From positions 1,061,284,744-1,061,348,743 of the forward strand of contig OY856412.1 in assembly GCA_963693085.1 (NCBI GenBank): a DNA stretch of 64,000 nt. Reading direction: 5' to 3'. A program made the translations under genes and the position numbers. Below, piece after piece: positions 35,101 to 48,517 of the stretch. Numbering within the stretch: the stretch's first letter is position 1; each line of letters opens with the position of its first letter. The stretch is from Alisma plantago-aquatica (taxonomy: Eukaryota; Streptophyta; Magnoliopsida; Alismatales; Alismataceae). The notes under the pieces are model-generated. The model was not told the DNA's origin. It ran no database searches and worked only from the letters and a program-made list of their open reading frames with translations.

Positions 35101-37372
35101 CTCAAACGGTCTTGAGACTGTTTGGTCCAAACCTCCTCAAAACTGATTGGATCAAAAATGGTCTCAACCACTCGTATTGATTTAGGGTTTCCAAGATTAA
35201 TTCCTTCATCAATTGAATCCATGTAACCACTCATCAATTGGACTTAAGCACCATACTTCAATTGAGCTTAATAAATCATCCTTCAATTGATTAAACTTTC
35301 AATTGATCATCAATTAGGGTTTTGAACCCAATTGAATTAGGGTTTGAAATCGATGAACCTTCAATATTAGTCATTATGGAACTAATTGCTTTGAAATCAT
35401 TGGACCACCATTCAAATTTGGGCAGACCTGACCTCAAACAGTCTTGAGGTCGTTTGGATGACCTCCAAACGGTCTTGAGGTCGTTTGGATAACCTCCAAA
35501 CGGTCTTGAGACCGTTTGCCCCATCCATCATTAAAATTTGTTTAAGTTCAATTAGGGTTTGCATCATTGGATTGCTCATCAACTAGTTATTGATTTACAT
35601 TTCAATTTGATATCTTTGGATCATCAACCACTCAACCATACTCAACCCTAGACCTCCAAACGGTCTTGCTTGACCTCCAAACGGTCTTGAGACCGTTTGG
35701 GTTAATCAACCCAAAGAATTAGATCAATCAATTGCCAAATCAGCACTCAACCCGATTAGGGTTTCTAATTAGATGATTGTCCATATAGTGATTCAATCAA
35801 TTGGAACCATTGGATCATCATCCAACAAGTACTAGGGTCCTGACCTCAAACGGTCAACCCATCCAAACGGTCAACTCATCTAAACGGTTTGGGATCCAAA
35901 CCTCCAAACGGTTTGCAAACCGTTTGATCTCCAAACGGTTTGGTGAAACCGTTTGGGCCAAAATCTTAAAATCGTTTGCAAGGGAAACTTGTTGGATTAT
36001 GTGCCTAAGATGATGTCATCATCATCTACCTTCGTCCATTAAAAAACTACTGCCGTTTCCATGGTAATTATAGCAATGGATCAAGGGAATTTCAAATAGA
36101 ACAAAACGATCAACAAATAATGGAGAATTGAATGCAATAACAACATTTAAGGGTTTAAGTTATATAACCCGCCTCCAATTGAGCTTCAAAGCTTGGAGCT
36201 TCACGTCAAAAATGGTGGAGGAAGCTTTCGCAACTCTCCCAAGGCTCGTCCTCAAGCTTTGGAGTGAAAAGATTGGCTAGGATTGAAGAGGGAGTGAAAT
36301 AGAGAAGAAATCATGCATTGTTTTATGATTTTCACCATGAAATCAAAGTGAAAGAAGATCAAGAAGCTTACCAACAGGTTGGGGGTCGTCCTCTTGCTGC
36401 TCCTAGTTCCCTTGGTCGGTTTGCAAACAAAGAGAGGAAGTGGGTTCGGAAAAAGCTTTTGATTTGGGTTGTAAAAGGTGTTTTTATTAGAAAATCAATG
36501 AGAGAGAAAATGCCTTTATAAAAATCTTTTAATTCCAAAATTAGTGCCGCCTCTTCCCCTCAATTCCTTAGCCACGAAGCCATCTTCATCCACTTGAAAA
36601 GCCTCTTCATTATACAAGAATTAAAAGAAAAGAAATTAAGCACCTTAAACATATTATATTAATATCCCCTTTTTAGTGGATATTTCTTTTTATTAACTTA
36701 ATGTGAGTGGGCTCTCCACTCACACAAGATATTTTCGGGCCTTAGCAAGGCACAAGCTCGTCCAGACCTTTTGCAAACTCATCCCTCACCTTTGGTTGAA
36801 GGGCTCTTCAATTAATATATTTCTTTTTGCATTAAATTGAATTAGGGTTTTAATTATGCATAAATCTTGATTATTTTAATATCAAGATTCTCTCTCCTCC
36901 AAAATAATTCAAATGAGGCGCCCCTCTCATTTTATTTTCTCTACATGATGCCAAGAAACATGGTGGACCCTCTAGAAGTGGTATTTTGCATATTAAACCC
37001 TAGGTTTTGGGTAAATTGCACATTACACCAAAACTAGGTTTTAATGCACAACGATTGCTCAGCAAGCTCTATCTTGGTGCTCAAGCTTGTGGAAACCATA
37101 CCACTGCATCATTCTCATTCTTATGATGCCTCAACATCTGAGGAACATTATATCATGTACAATTTGCAAGTTAACCCCTCAACTTGGGTAATTTGCACTT
37201 TAGTCCAAAATTAACCAAACAATGTTTCAACATTATTCAAAAAGGACTAAAATTGAAATATAAGTTCCTCTTGAGCCTTAATTACTTTCCAAGAAATATG
37301 AACAAGCATTTAACCAACTTTATTAAGCAAAACATCTAGGGTTAAAGCATAACCCAGGTCAGGGATGTTACA
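32105..37372 (-). repeat. T1 5' LTR (5.3 kb)
   Basis: Partner of 22035-27275. The AACGG array (34860-35970) differs from its partner by whole palindrome units: one extra near 35100, one fewer near 35690, and one extra near 35928. The remainder is nearly collinear. Confidence 0.95.
34860..35970. repeat. AACGG palindrome array in T1 5' LTR
   Basis: The same motif family as 24775-25885, with about two dozen cores. Palindromes AAACGGTCTTGAGACCGTTT occur near 35086, 35500 and 35680. Confidence 0.8.
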
Positions 37373-39699
37373 GATTGCAATGGCCATGTTTCTTGTATAA
37401 TAGACCTTTTCTTGGAGAGATTTTGAGATATCTCAGAACGTGACAGGCAGCATCTCAGTGACACTGTTGAGGTTTATCAAGGTACCTGCTTAAAAACCCG
37501 ATAACAGAGGTAAGATCAGCTCTCGTGACAGTTGATAAATGAGCTTACCAACCAATCGCCTGAATTGGTGGTGATCAACATAAGATGGAGAGGATTTGTC
37601 ATCCCAATCAGTGTTTAGGTCTAGAGGGGTGATGGTTGGCTTGCAAGCAAGCATACATGTTTCCAGTAAGAGATCTGAAACATATTTGCATTGGGAGAGA
37701 CATGCATGTTGATGATTTGGATACTTCAATGCCTAAAGAATATCTCAGTTTACCAAGATCCTTGGTGACAAAGTGTTGTTCTAGATATGATTTAGTAGCT
37801 TGAATGACTGAGATGTCACTTTCGGATAATATATTGTCATCAACATAGACAGTAAGAATGACCAGACCAGCAACAGTTTTCCTGATAAATATAGAGTGAT
37901 CTGAATGAGAACGACGAAAGACAAATTTTATAAGAATCTGACTGGGCGTGTCGAACCAGGTGTGAGGGCTTAATCTAAGCTTTCCTCAATCTGCAAACTC
38001 GCAAAGAATACTCCCCCTGAGCAACAAAGTTAGGTGATTGCTCCATGTAAACTTCTTCATGCAAGTCTCCATAACGAAAGGCGTTTTTGACATCCAGTTG
38101 AAATAAAGGTCAATCTTTGTTCACAGCAACAGAGATGAGGACACGAACAGAATTGAGTCTAGCTACTGGAGAAAAGGTCTCAAAATAGTCCACACCATAA
38201 GTTTGAATGTATCCTTTTGCAACCAGGCATGCTTTCAAATGCTCGATCGTGCCATCTGGATGATATTTGATAGTGAAGATCCATCAGCATCCAACTGTAG
38301 GATAGGCAGAAGATGATCTACAAGATCCCATGTCTTGTGATCAGAGAGTGCCTACATTGCAGCTTCCATTGCTTGTCGCCATGCAGGAATTTGAAGTGCT
38401 TCTGTAGTATTTCTCGGGATAGACACAACTGAGATTGCAGCAGTAAAGCAAGCAAAGCTAGCACCCATATTAGTAGAGGAACGGAAATGACTAATCGGAT
38501 GTTGAGTATAGGATCAGACACCTTTCCGAAGGCTAATAGGAAGGTGTAAGTCAGAGTGTACCTGAGTTGTGTTGTGATCTTCCGTCGAAGGAGTTGGTTG
38601 TTGAGGGGCCATGGAAGGGATAGTCAGCTTGGGTCTTCTCTTGTAAACTTACAGCGGTCGTTCTTCAGGTGTCAACTCAGAAGGTGGATCAATACCCACA
38701 ATGTCAGATAACACAGTTGATGCCAAAAATGTCACAGGATAAAGAAGCCCCTTATAGAACGACAGATGTTCAAAGAACACTACATCCACACTAACATACC
38801 ATTCTCGCATGATAGAATCATAACAACGATACCCTTTTTGGGTTCTGGAATAACTCGAAAAAATACATTTTGTGGAGCGACGGTCAAGTTTTATCATCCC
38901 TAGACGAAATTTTTTAACAAAGAAAGTGCACCCAAGGATGCGGGGTGGAACAGAAAAATGGTGTACATCAGGAAAGAGAATGCTATGTGGAATTTGATTT
39001 TGTAAAATAGAGGACGCCATGCGATTGATAAGATAGCAAGCCTTAGAAACCGCCTCAGGCCAAAAACGTTGAGGTACATGATAATGAAGAAGAATAGTGC
39101 GAGCAACCTCTAAAAGATGATGATTTTTGCGTTCAACAACCCCATTTTTTTGTGGGGTATAAGGGTAAGAAGTCTGATGGGTTGTCCTACGGGATGAGCA
39201 AATATAAGTGACTGATTTTTGCATCAACTCAAGAGCAATGTCGGTGCGAAAGATTTTAATGGGTTTATTGAATTGAGTTTGAATTTTAGAGAAAAAGGTG
39301 GTGATGGTGTTCATAACATTGTTGCGATCTTTAAGTAAAAATAACCATGTAGCTCGAGAAAATCGTCAATGAATGCCATAAACTATTTTAACTCCAGAAT
39401 GACTTGCAACAGAACAGGGGCCCAATATATCTGCATGAACAATATCAGAAATGCATTTAGAACCAATTTCTTTCTTAGCGGGAAACACAAATCGAGTTTG
39501 TTTGCCATATTGGTAAGATTCACAGGAAAAACTTATCAACTAAAGGAGGACACAAATGTTTCAACTTAGAAGCAGATGGGTGGTCAAGGCGGTAATGCCA
39601 CTGAATCACAGTCACAGATGTCAATAGCATAGCAGTCATCGATGTCGATCCATCCAAGTAGTGGAGCCCATCTGTTCCCTCATGTCCCTAGATCCTCTT

Positions 39700-40056
39700 G
39701 TTGGAGAAGAGGATAGGGCTAGAAAGAGGAGTGAATCCCCTTAGGCATGATCAGCAGTGGTCGTGAAGATAGAGTATGCACACGGCGGCGGCGATGACTG
39801 ATGGAGGGAGAGAGAGAGAAAAGGTGACGGCTGGTGGAGATCAAGACTAGGTATCCTGCTCTAATACCATGTGGAAATATGTCATGTTTTCTATATTCAA
39901 AAGAGAAAAACTCACTCCTATAAATAGGAGGTTGTATAAGGAAGTGAACTGAAAACCCTAATGCGCCTCTTTATACAAAGGCCCATGTTACAGAATAAAG
40001 AAGGGACTTAAATAGAAATACACTTAAATAGTAAATGCAGTAATATATCTTAATAG
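39700..40056 (-). mobile_element. LTR fragment with leader inserted in Copia B
   Basis: It replaces roughly 150 bp of Copia B protease/integrase sequence. On the minus strand an LTR ending TTTCCACA (39870 onward on the plus strand) is followed by TGGTATTAGAGC (complement at 39858-39869) and a GC-rich leader with a (GA)n tract. It resembles the N1 and G type in composition. Outer limits are uncertain and no target duplication was found. Confidence 0.6.
39915..39930 (-). promoter_or_regulatory. TATA-centred inverted repeat in LTR fragment
   Basis: CTCCTAT (39915-39921) and ATAGGAG (39924-39930), a perfect 7-bp stem around two bases, with TATAAATA at the centre. Confidence 0.65.
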
Positions 40057-40915
40057 TCCCAATGCCATGGATAGCTGTCTGAGATCCGTTAGCTACTGTT
40101 ACCGGAGGGAGACAAGTTGATATTCCTAGAGCAAAGAATAAATCAGAGTTATCGTCCATATGGACCGAAGCACCAGAGTCAATACACCATTTATTTTTAC
40201 CAGTACATGGAGCAGCAAGCAAGGCAGACGAGGCGGCCTCTGAGATTGATGGTAGATTGGACATGCACTCTTGGAAGAGCTTCTCGAACTCGGACCCATC
40301 CAGGCAGACGAGGGTTGAGCTGAGATGTAATCATAATCTTCAGTCGCATCAGAGGTGACCTAGTTAGCCCAAGCGAGCTTGCCATTTTTGATCCAACACC
40401 GGTCTTCATTATGATTGTCACGTCCACAGAAATTAGAGAAACGAGGTCCAACGGGCTAACCACGACCTGGTGAAGTAGAAGAAGTGCACCCTAATGTAGG
40501 AGGAGGACGTCCACCACGGCCACGTCCACGACCATGGCCACGGCCATGACTAGAATCAGCAATGCGTATAACAAGAGCAGGGTGCTCAACAACAAGGGAA
40601 GAAGTCACAGACGGTAAAAGTTGAACACGTGTAAGTAGATCTCGAAGAGTTGGCAAAGGATCACTAGAGAGGATTTGGTATACACTCTAAAAAAGGAGGA
40701 AGGGAGTCTGGCAAGAAACCGGACAAGTTGAAGTTCAATGTGCTGCCTCTGAGTTTCCTTGATGTCAGCAGATAAAGGATGATAGATTTCATATTCATTC
40801 CAGAGGGCAGAGCATTGGTTGTAGTAGTCTTCAACAGACGCATCAGTGGAGAACTCCTTTGCCAGATTCTTGAAAATCTCAAACACCTTGGGATTGTGTT
40901 GATGGAAAATAAACA

Positions 40916-42549
40916 AAGAAGAATATGAGAAATAATTGTGTGGAGTTAAAGGGGAAATATGTGTTTGAAGACTTGGATTTACTGGAAAATGGGATACAAC
41001 TTGGAGCCCTGGAGAGGTGAAAAAAGGAAATGAAGTAGGCAAAAAAGGGAGACTGGGTTTTAGAGTTAGTTATGAATCAAAACATACAAAAAGGAGAATT
41101 TTTAAACATCATGGGCGTATAAAATAGTAAAGAGTATGTTTGAGCTCACTTCATAAATAGATTGGAAAGAAAGCGGTTGGGGGAGGGGGATAGAGGAAAG
41201 AAAGGATACTTAAACTAGAAAGGAACAAAGAGAGCCCTACATGTAAAGAAAAGGAATAAAACATATCTTTAAATGAAGACAGAACCAGACCAGACCAATC
41301 TGTAGATGGTAAAATTTTCACAAGCCTACTTTGAGAGTAGAACGAAAGAAAGGAAGGCGATATCATAGACGAGGAAGTGGTGCCCTAGAAGAGGAAAGGC
41401 AACTTCTGCCAGAAATGTTGGATCTGTGCCACAAGTTGGTGTTTGTTCTGAGAGATATCGGAACCAAGCTAGTGCAGCAAGCAAGAGGAGGCCTATGTCA
41501 CTTTGAAATCCTATTACCTGCCAAGAACCACAGGGATGGGTTGATGAAAAATGGGGCAATAATTCGCAGGGGAACTTAATAATAAATGAAAGAGCACCTT
41601 AGAAAAATAACTCAGCGAATAATGAATAAAATCATGAAAATAAGATGCCCCCTGTGCAAGAGGATGTCAGTTAGCAACGCATAAAGCAGTGGCTGACCAC
41701 CATCATCCGAATATTCAGTGTGAAAGACTCTAAAGCCCCAATGTGATGCTTTGATAGCATACATAAAAATAAGAGAAGAGACACATTCATTATCTTTCTA
41801 TCAAGGTCTTGCACCCTATCTGTAAGTAGTATGAGAGGGAGTTACAAACTTACAAAAACCTGCATAGCTTACGTTGACCATGACTGTACTCTTTTAGCAT
41901 GGATTTACAAGGAAACTACATAAATTACTTATGCCATTTGACCTGTTCGCAATCGAAAAGTAGTCCTTATGGAATCTTCTTTAATCTTTACAAAGTAAAT
42001 AAAACTGAAAAAACCCTAAATTTATCTTCAAGGGTAGGCAATTTTGATATTATCCCCTCTCATTTACCCTGTAAAGCAAGGAAAAGATAATTCCCAGACA
42101 TGGGATTGTGAAAACCGATAGTAATTAGGAAATATAAGAAACTATTGAAGTCAGTGACTCAGAATTCTTGTGTTCAAGGCTTAAGACAGTGACTTACAAC
42201 AGTCAGTCACCAATAGAAAATTTGGATTGGGATGCCAAATGGAAAAGGACGTAGCTAAAAGCTAAAGTGTGTCTTGAAAGAATAATGTGTGAGTCATTCT
42301 TTTGTCCGATGTTAAATCATTTTTATTGATCACGTTTATCATCTCATGTCTCCCTTTAAGGCATATATCTGAAACTAAAATCAAGATAGGAATATAGGAT
42401 TATACTTATCCGTTTGTGCAGAATCTCGTGTTGTACCTCTAATACTCTTATAATGTAACTATAGGTAAAATATTTGAATCACAAGAGACTAGTTTTATTT
42501 TGGTACTTCCTTATTAGAACTAAGAAGTAATACTGAACCAAAAGCTTAC
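40916..42549. other. no gene recognised
   Basis: This lies between the truncated Copia B and the kinase exons. The last kinase exon(s) would be expected here on the minus strand, but I find none of the conserved C-lobe motifs. An 82-codon plus frame at 41331-41579 is unrecognised. The rest is AT-rich. Confidence 0.45.
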
Positions 42550-43965
42550 CCAATCCACTGTTATTCGTTGTCTGCCATTGTTTTCTCTTCCACGCTCTAT
42601 TGGACGCCTTCCAGATACCAGTTCCACTAGCAATACCCCAAAGGAATATACGTCACTCTTCTTTGTTAACTGAAGAGTGTTGAGGTATTCTGGATCCAAA
42701 TACCCAGTAGTTCCTTTAACCTGAGTAACAACATAGCTTTTCTCCATTCCTTCGACACGTGCAAAACCAAAATCTGCCACCTTTGCTCGAAGGTTCTTTG
42801 TGAGAAGAATATTTGTAGACTTTATATCTCTGTGGATGATGGGATGTCCTGGATTAAAATAGCTCACAAATTAGTCAGACGTATCATTTTTTCTTAACAC
42901 CTTTAAAATCTAGTTAGAAATCAAATCACAAAGGGAATTGTAGATCTTAATGGCCTACTGCCTTCTTTCTCTCAAGCAAAAAATGAGTCATTATACCAGC
43001 ATGATTATGAAGATATGTTACAGCATGAGCAACATCGTTAGCAATGGTTAGTCTTGCACCAAAATCAAGAGGTCCATATATTCCTGCAATCAGAAGTGAG
43101 ATGTCAGGTACACATCTCAACTATAAAGAAGTAAGCAGACAAAAATAATTGGACTGATCGGATAAGAAAGGGTATTGATAAGCATAGCTCTGCTGCATGA
43201 TTAGAATTGGAAAAATACCTTAATATTGATTCTTATAACCATACTAAAACCTACAGGTTTATGAAATTCAATGACTGTTTTTTTAATATGGGCTCGAAAA
43301 AATTTACATTCAAAAACCATATTACATAGGTACTTGATATAGAAAGAATGAAAACTGTACATAGCCTTACCATCAAGATGCTCTCGCAGTGATCCATTTG
43401 GAACATATTCCACAACTATGATCCTTTCATCAGCGTGCTCCACATAGCCAAGAAAACTCACAAGATTCAAATGGGTAATCTGGGAAAGAATGGAAATCTC
43501 ACCGAAAAATTCTGCAGTAACATGCTCATGAATTAGGCCCTGCAAGATAAAACGGGAAGGTAGCTGATGTGTTCCATTTCGTTCTTAAACTAATGAAGTG
43601 ACCTAACAAGGAACAATATAAACGAGTTGAAAAGAGATTAGTCATCACAAAATGAAAGGGGATATCTTTCTTCAACCTTTCTTGCACGTTTGATGGCCAC
43701 TAGTTTGCCATCAGGCAGAACCCCTTTGTACACTGTTCCAGACCCACCTTCGCCAATCACAAAGGAGAATGAAAAATTGTCAGTGGCTCTCAAGATGTCA
43801 TCCATAGTGAAGCTCTGATTTCCTTGATGATGAGATACTGAAGATTGTTTGCTTAGGATGCCATTTTCGGTTATAACTTCACTATTTTCACTTCCTGAGG
43901 TGGGCAGTCCTTGACCAAAACAAGTAACCGTCAACAAAGCAGAACCAATGATTATACAATAAGTC
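42550..43965 (-). pseudogene. CRCK-like receptor cytoplasmic kinase, four exons, incomplete
   Basis: Protein kinase of the calmodulin-binding receptor-like cytoplasmic kinase type, expected to phosphorylate Ser/Thr in signalling. Minus-strand exons that join in phase: 43677-43965, 43371-43539, 42997-43083 and 42550-42848, each with AG/GT borders. Exon 1 has a hydrophobic stretch (IIIGSALLTV), then FTMDDILRATDNFS, the P-loop GEGGSGTVYKG (Ser where Phe is usual) and VAIKRARK with the catalytic Lys. Exon 2 has LVSFLGYVEHADER and NGSLREHLDG. Exon 3 is a 29-residue helix region. Exon 4 has [29 protein letters not shown] and [13 protein letters not shown]. The frame ends at ITVDW. The last C-lobe exon and any N-terminal exons are not seen. 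It may be a gene cut by transposon-linked deletion, or exons may lie beyond the repeats. The exons themselves have no stop. Confidence 0.85.
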
Positions 43966-44329
43966 CTACAAAAGATTGAAAGGAAATAAACTATTATTAC
44001 TTGAGATGCAAGGATACTAAACTATAAAGCCAAGTCGAACCAAATTAAACCGACTAGTTTGGTTCGGTTACAAGAGGTAGCAGCTCAGTTTGGTTTGATT
44101 TTGCTTGGTTCAGTTTAGACGGTCAGTTTAACTTAAGCGGTGTACGTTAGTTATATTTTATGTATAAAACATTCATATGTTGATGCTCTACTATACCAAA
44201 CAACAAAAATGTCTAAAGTAGCCCTCATGCAGAAGCAAAATGTAAGATATTTACTCCAGCTCATTACCTCAATACATGTAGTGTTTTAAAAAACCATAGA
44301 TTTAATTTTCGATATGTTAACCTCTTAAT
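43966..44329. other. low-complexity GGTTTGGTT-rich DNA
   Basis: 44040-44120 repeats variants of TTTGGTTCGGTT. No coding frame. It may be intron or 5' flank of the kinase. Confidence 0.5.
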
Positions 44330-46335
44330 TTGTTTTCTGGTGATTTTAACCTCTGCTACTCTCTTAGTTGACACCCTCCATCATTATTATCTAACTTTCA
44401 ACCCCACCCATTCGGGGTAGTTACATGGATCCATACATAGTTATAAAGGATCACGTCTGGGCCCCCTAGGCTCTAGCCGGGGCCGCCTTAAACTGGGTGC
44501 CTAGGTTTCTAAATGACTACAGTGGATACCTATGGCCTTCAAGACCTAAATTAAGACACTTAAAGACCAAATTAGCATGTATTAGGTCTGAATTTGATCA
44601 AACTGGAACAAATTTAGTTATTTTAGGGAAGAAATAGGTTTGATATAGGCCAATTCAGATCTAATTTGGGCAGATTGGGTCTGATTTGGGGGGAAATAGG
44701 TCTGATTTGTGGAAAACATGTCTTATTTTGGGAAAAAATGCTTGATTTTGCCAAATTAGGGCGCATTTCAGTTAATGTATGACAAACTAAGGGAAGTTAT
44801 ATCTGATTAGGTCATGTTATGCCGCAAAAGGTCTAACTTAGGCCAAATTAGGGAAGACTAAAATTTTGACCGTGTTAGGTCAAATTAAGGCTGAGTAGGT
44901 CTAGGTTAGGTTGTGATAGGTGTTTCATAGGTGAAGTTATGATTGATTACGCTTAAGGATAACCGATGCAAATATACATTGTAATGTATATACTTGAGAT
45001 AGCTAAATGTATATGCAAAATCATTTCTATATATGTAAAAAAATAAACATATATGAAGAATGCCTAGAAATGCCTAGGCTCCCCTTGGGTGGGAAGGACC
45101 GCCTATTCGCCTTGACAAGTATGGATCCATCTTTCCATTCAATTATGTTAGGGATTATGTTCATTGATATATAAAAACTTTGAACTCCCTTTATTGTCTT
45201 CCCAAATTTTGGTCTACCTCTTCACCTTTAACTAGGGGACTCAATATCATTACTTCAAACCATTACATTTGTCATTCAATGCTGCAAATGTTCATATCAT
45301 ATGAGGCAACCCTCATATAGTTTGTCCTCAACACTTTCCATGCCCACTTTATTTCTTACTAAGTTATTCTTAAGCAGTCTTTCCTTGTCTTCCTACACAT
45401 CCATTTAAGTGCTCTCATTTCTACCATGGTCATCATGTTGACACCTTGTTTCTTCATTCCCTACATTCACTCCTATACAACACGACTAGCCTTATAGCTA
45501 TTCTATAAGACTTTTAATTCAGAGATGGATCTTTTCGTCGCTTACTATTCTAGTTGCAGTCCTTCATTTCATCCTTCATGGTGTGATCCTATGACATATA
45601 TCATTTTAAACATCTCCACCATATGAACCATAGAGCTCAAATGACAAGGCTATCACATTTGGGTACATTAACTTCGTCCCAATTGGAACCACCTTTCATA
45701 ATTATAGACTAGCTGAAACTGCACTACATAATCTAGTTTTCTTTCTGATTATAAATCCATTAGATTCCAATGTGTTTCTCCAAAGTCAACTTTGTAATCA
45801 ATTAGCACAACTTTTTAACAAATAACACACACCAAGGGATATCATTTGGAACACGTGTTGCCATCTCAAGGATAACAAGAACAAATGAATATGAGCTCAA
45901 AATCAGTCATTTATATACCCCAGCTATAATAGGAACTCTTGGTGTCTCTCCTCCTGAAATCCTGCCAGTTGCAAATGAGCTATCACACATGTCTTCAATT
46001 CAATCAATGTATTGGATTTGTACATCATCATTTTCAAAAAATTGACCAAAGCACTTCCCTCGACTCAATTATATGCCTTTTCCAAATCAATGAAAACTAC
46101 AAGAAGATCTGTATGGTCTTGTCTATACTTCTCCATAAGCCTCCTAATTTAGAAAGACAACATTGTTGTAGATCTTTCATAGGTGAAACCAGACTGGTCG
46201 TTGCATATCTATGTTATAGATCTTAGTCTTTTCTATATAACCTTTTCAGTAAGTGTCATGGTGTAACTCATAAAATATGCCTCTACATTTTTTGCAACTT
46301 CAAACAACCCACTTATTTTCTTGATAGGAACTATG
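44330..46335 (-). pseudogene. RTE-type LINE reverse transcriptase remnant
   Basis: Minus-strand remains of a plant RTE-clade LINE, which encodes endonuclease and reverse transcriptase. In order, in mixed frames: SYTMTLTEKVI near 46250, LMEKYRQDHTDLLVVFIDLE (about 46080-46140), VLYRSEC near 45475, MTMVEMRALKWMCRKTRKD (about 45375-45430), RNKVGMESVEDKLYEG near 45310, RGRP-K..KTIKGVQ near 45215, and WIHVTTPNGWG (about 44405-44435). The last block is separated from the rest by the 44435-45120 insertion; joining the flanks at atggatccat restores the usual EW...IHV order. Numerous stops and shifts; long dead. Confidence 0.82.
44435..45120. mobile_element. MULE-like non-autonomous element in the RTE LINE
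   Basis: 686 bp flanked by the perfect 10-bp duplication atggatccat (44425-44434 and 45121-45130). The ends are loosely inverted (ACATAGTTATAAAGG / CCTTGACAAGT) and rich in CCTAGGC. The interior repeats TAGGTCTGATTTGGG-like units (44600-44930). No transposase. A 9-10-bp duplication suits Mutator-like elements, but the terminal repeats are decayed. Confidence 0.68.
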
Positions 46336-46339
46336 GTAC

Positions 46340-46617
46340 TGTTTTTTCTCATCTAAGATTTTATTATGTATTAGGATTCACTATGTAATTTTTTTAGTTT
46401 TAGGATCCAGGTATAATTTCCAAGGACTAATTTATAGGTTTCTAATTTATTATTTATTTGGTTGGTGTTAATAGATATATCTTGTTTTATATATTCAGTT
46501 ATTAGTTTTGTTATTTCTGCATTATATGTGGACATCTTTGTAATTGTTTTTTATTATATATACAAGGGTGCACACATTGTGCAACCCTACGCTTCCCAAA
46601 ATTACTGACTTTTCACA
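46340..46617 (+). repeat. Copia E 5' LTR
   Basis: The right end is sure: ...ACTTTTCACA is followed directly by TGGTATCAGAGC (46618-46629). The left end is uncertain, TG at 46340 or near 46366. The matching 3' LTR is outside the window. The LTR appears to abut the RTE LINE remnant. Confidence 0.65.
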
Positions 46618-47167
46618 TGGTATCAGAGCAGTAAGATCCAGTCGCCACCCTCCCTCCCTTCCCTCTCTGTCTCCTTCCGTCGGTGCCCCCCCACCCGCCG
46701 TCAGCCCGCCGCCCCTCCTCACCGCGTGGCAGCACCTGCGCGCCGGCAGGCCAGCAACGCTGCCGTCGACAGTTGTTGCGCCGCGGCAGCAGCCTGCCAG
46801 GCCGACAGGGCAGCCGGGGCTGCGCGCCCACCCAGCCAGGCAGCCATAGGGGCCGACTTGCCTCCGCGGTTGAACGCTGCCAGATCGTTGGCTCCGTGAA
46901 GCTCTGCAACCGTCCGGTGGCCTGAGTTTGTTGTGACATAGACTGATCTTTCAATTTTTTTTTGCCTGCCTGCCCGTGTAGGTCGTTGTACCACCGGGTT
47001 CTCTACTACGCTTCGGCGTAGGTTGTATGTGAGAGGTTCCACCATTGGTTGATCTGTGCCTGCTTCTGCCTGCCTGACGGCGTAGTCCGTCTTCTGCCTG
47101 CTCGTGCCTACCTGTGCATGTACGTCTGCGCTCCGGACTCCACTGCCTGCTTGTGGTTGTTGCTATC
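46618..47167 (+). other. Copia E primer-binding site and leader
   Basis: TGGTATCAGAGC at 46618-46629 begins a 550-bp leader that is strongly GC-rich to about 46870 (CCGCCG, GGCAGC motifs). Open frames here on both strands are compositional. Confidence 0.7.
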
Positions 47168-47379
47168 ATGGCGTCCTCGGGAGATGACTTTCTCCGTCAA
47201 GTTACGACTGTGAAACTTGACGGGCGCAATTACCAGCATTGGGTATGCTCCATGGTGATTTATGCAAAATCCCATGGAAAGTACTCACACCTGATCCGTG
47301 TCGGTCCGGCACAACCTGTTGTGGACGCTGATTCCAAAGATGTGAAGGCGTATGATGACTGGGTCCGGGATGACTCGAC

Positions 47380-48517
<1,138 letters not shown>

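Larger units (their letters stand above)
22035..37372 (-). mobile_element. T1: Ty3/gypsy Tekay-like element with giant LTRs
   Basis: A 15.3-kb minus-strand element with LTRs of 5241 bp (22035-27275) and 5268 bp (32105-37372) around a 4.8-kb interior. The target duplication gattg is perfect (22030-22034 and 37373-37377) and splits the RNase H of Copia B: joining the flanks restores that frame. LTR ends on the minus strand are TGTAACATCCC...CCACA. The primer-binding site (complement gctctaatacca) is 32088-32099, and the polypurine region is the complement of 27276-27310. Gag-pol order with a C-terminal chromodomain places it in the chromovirus/Tekay-Del group. In the short stretches I compared the LTRs agree at about 96-98% of positions. 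Confidence 0.95.
37378..40915 (-). pseudogene. Copia B gag-pol, N-terminal part (segment 3)
   Basis: The rest of the old minus-strand Copia: gag with NPKVFEIFKNLA (about 40890) and YHPLSADIKETQRQ, an Arg/Gly-rich linker (GRGHGRGRGRGG, 40500-40550), protease WCIDSGASVHMDD (40170-40200), integrase FRTDIALELMQKS, PQKNGVVERKNHH and INRMASS (38900-39250), and reverse transcriptase QLDVKNAF (38095) with box YVDDNILSESD (37835). Many frameshifts and stops, including changes in the integrase (PQKNGV for PQQNGV). The gag N-terminus and 5' LTR are missing beyond 40915. A foreign LTR fragment interrupts it at about 39700-40056. Confidence 0.82.

Noticed and set aside
41331..41579. Missing C-lobe exon of the kinase
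   Set aside because: The frame is on the opposite strand and lacks the expected conserved residues. The minus-strand reading is not kinase-like either.
46618..46631. tRNA gene remnants suggested by TGGTATCAGAGC strings (also near 4821, 13620, 21470, 32088, 56649)
   Set aside because: They are primer-binding sites complementary to the 3' end of initiator tRNA. No cloverleaf can be formed around them.
46544..47045. GC-rich open frames on both strands upstream of Copia E gag
   Set aside because: They overlap the primer-binding site and leader and are explained by GC-rich composition. The gag start at 47168 is clear.
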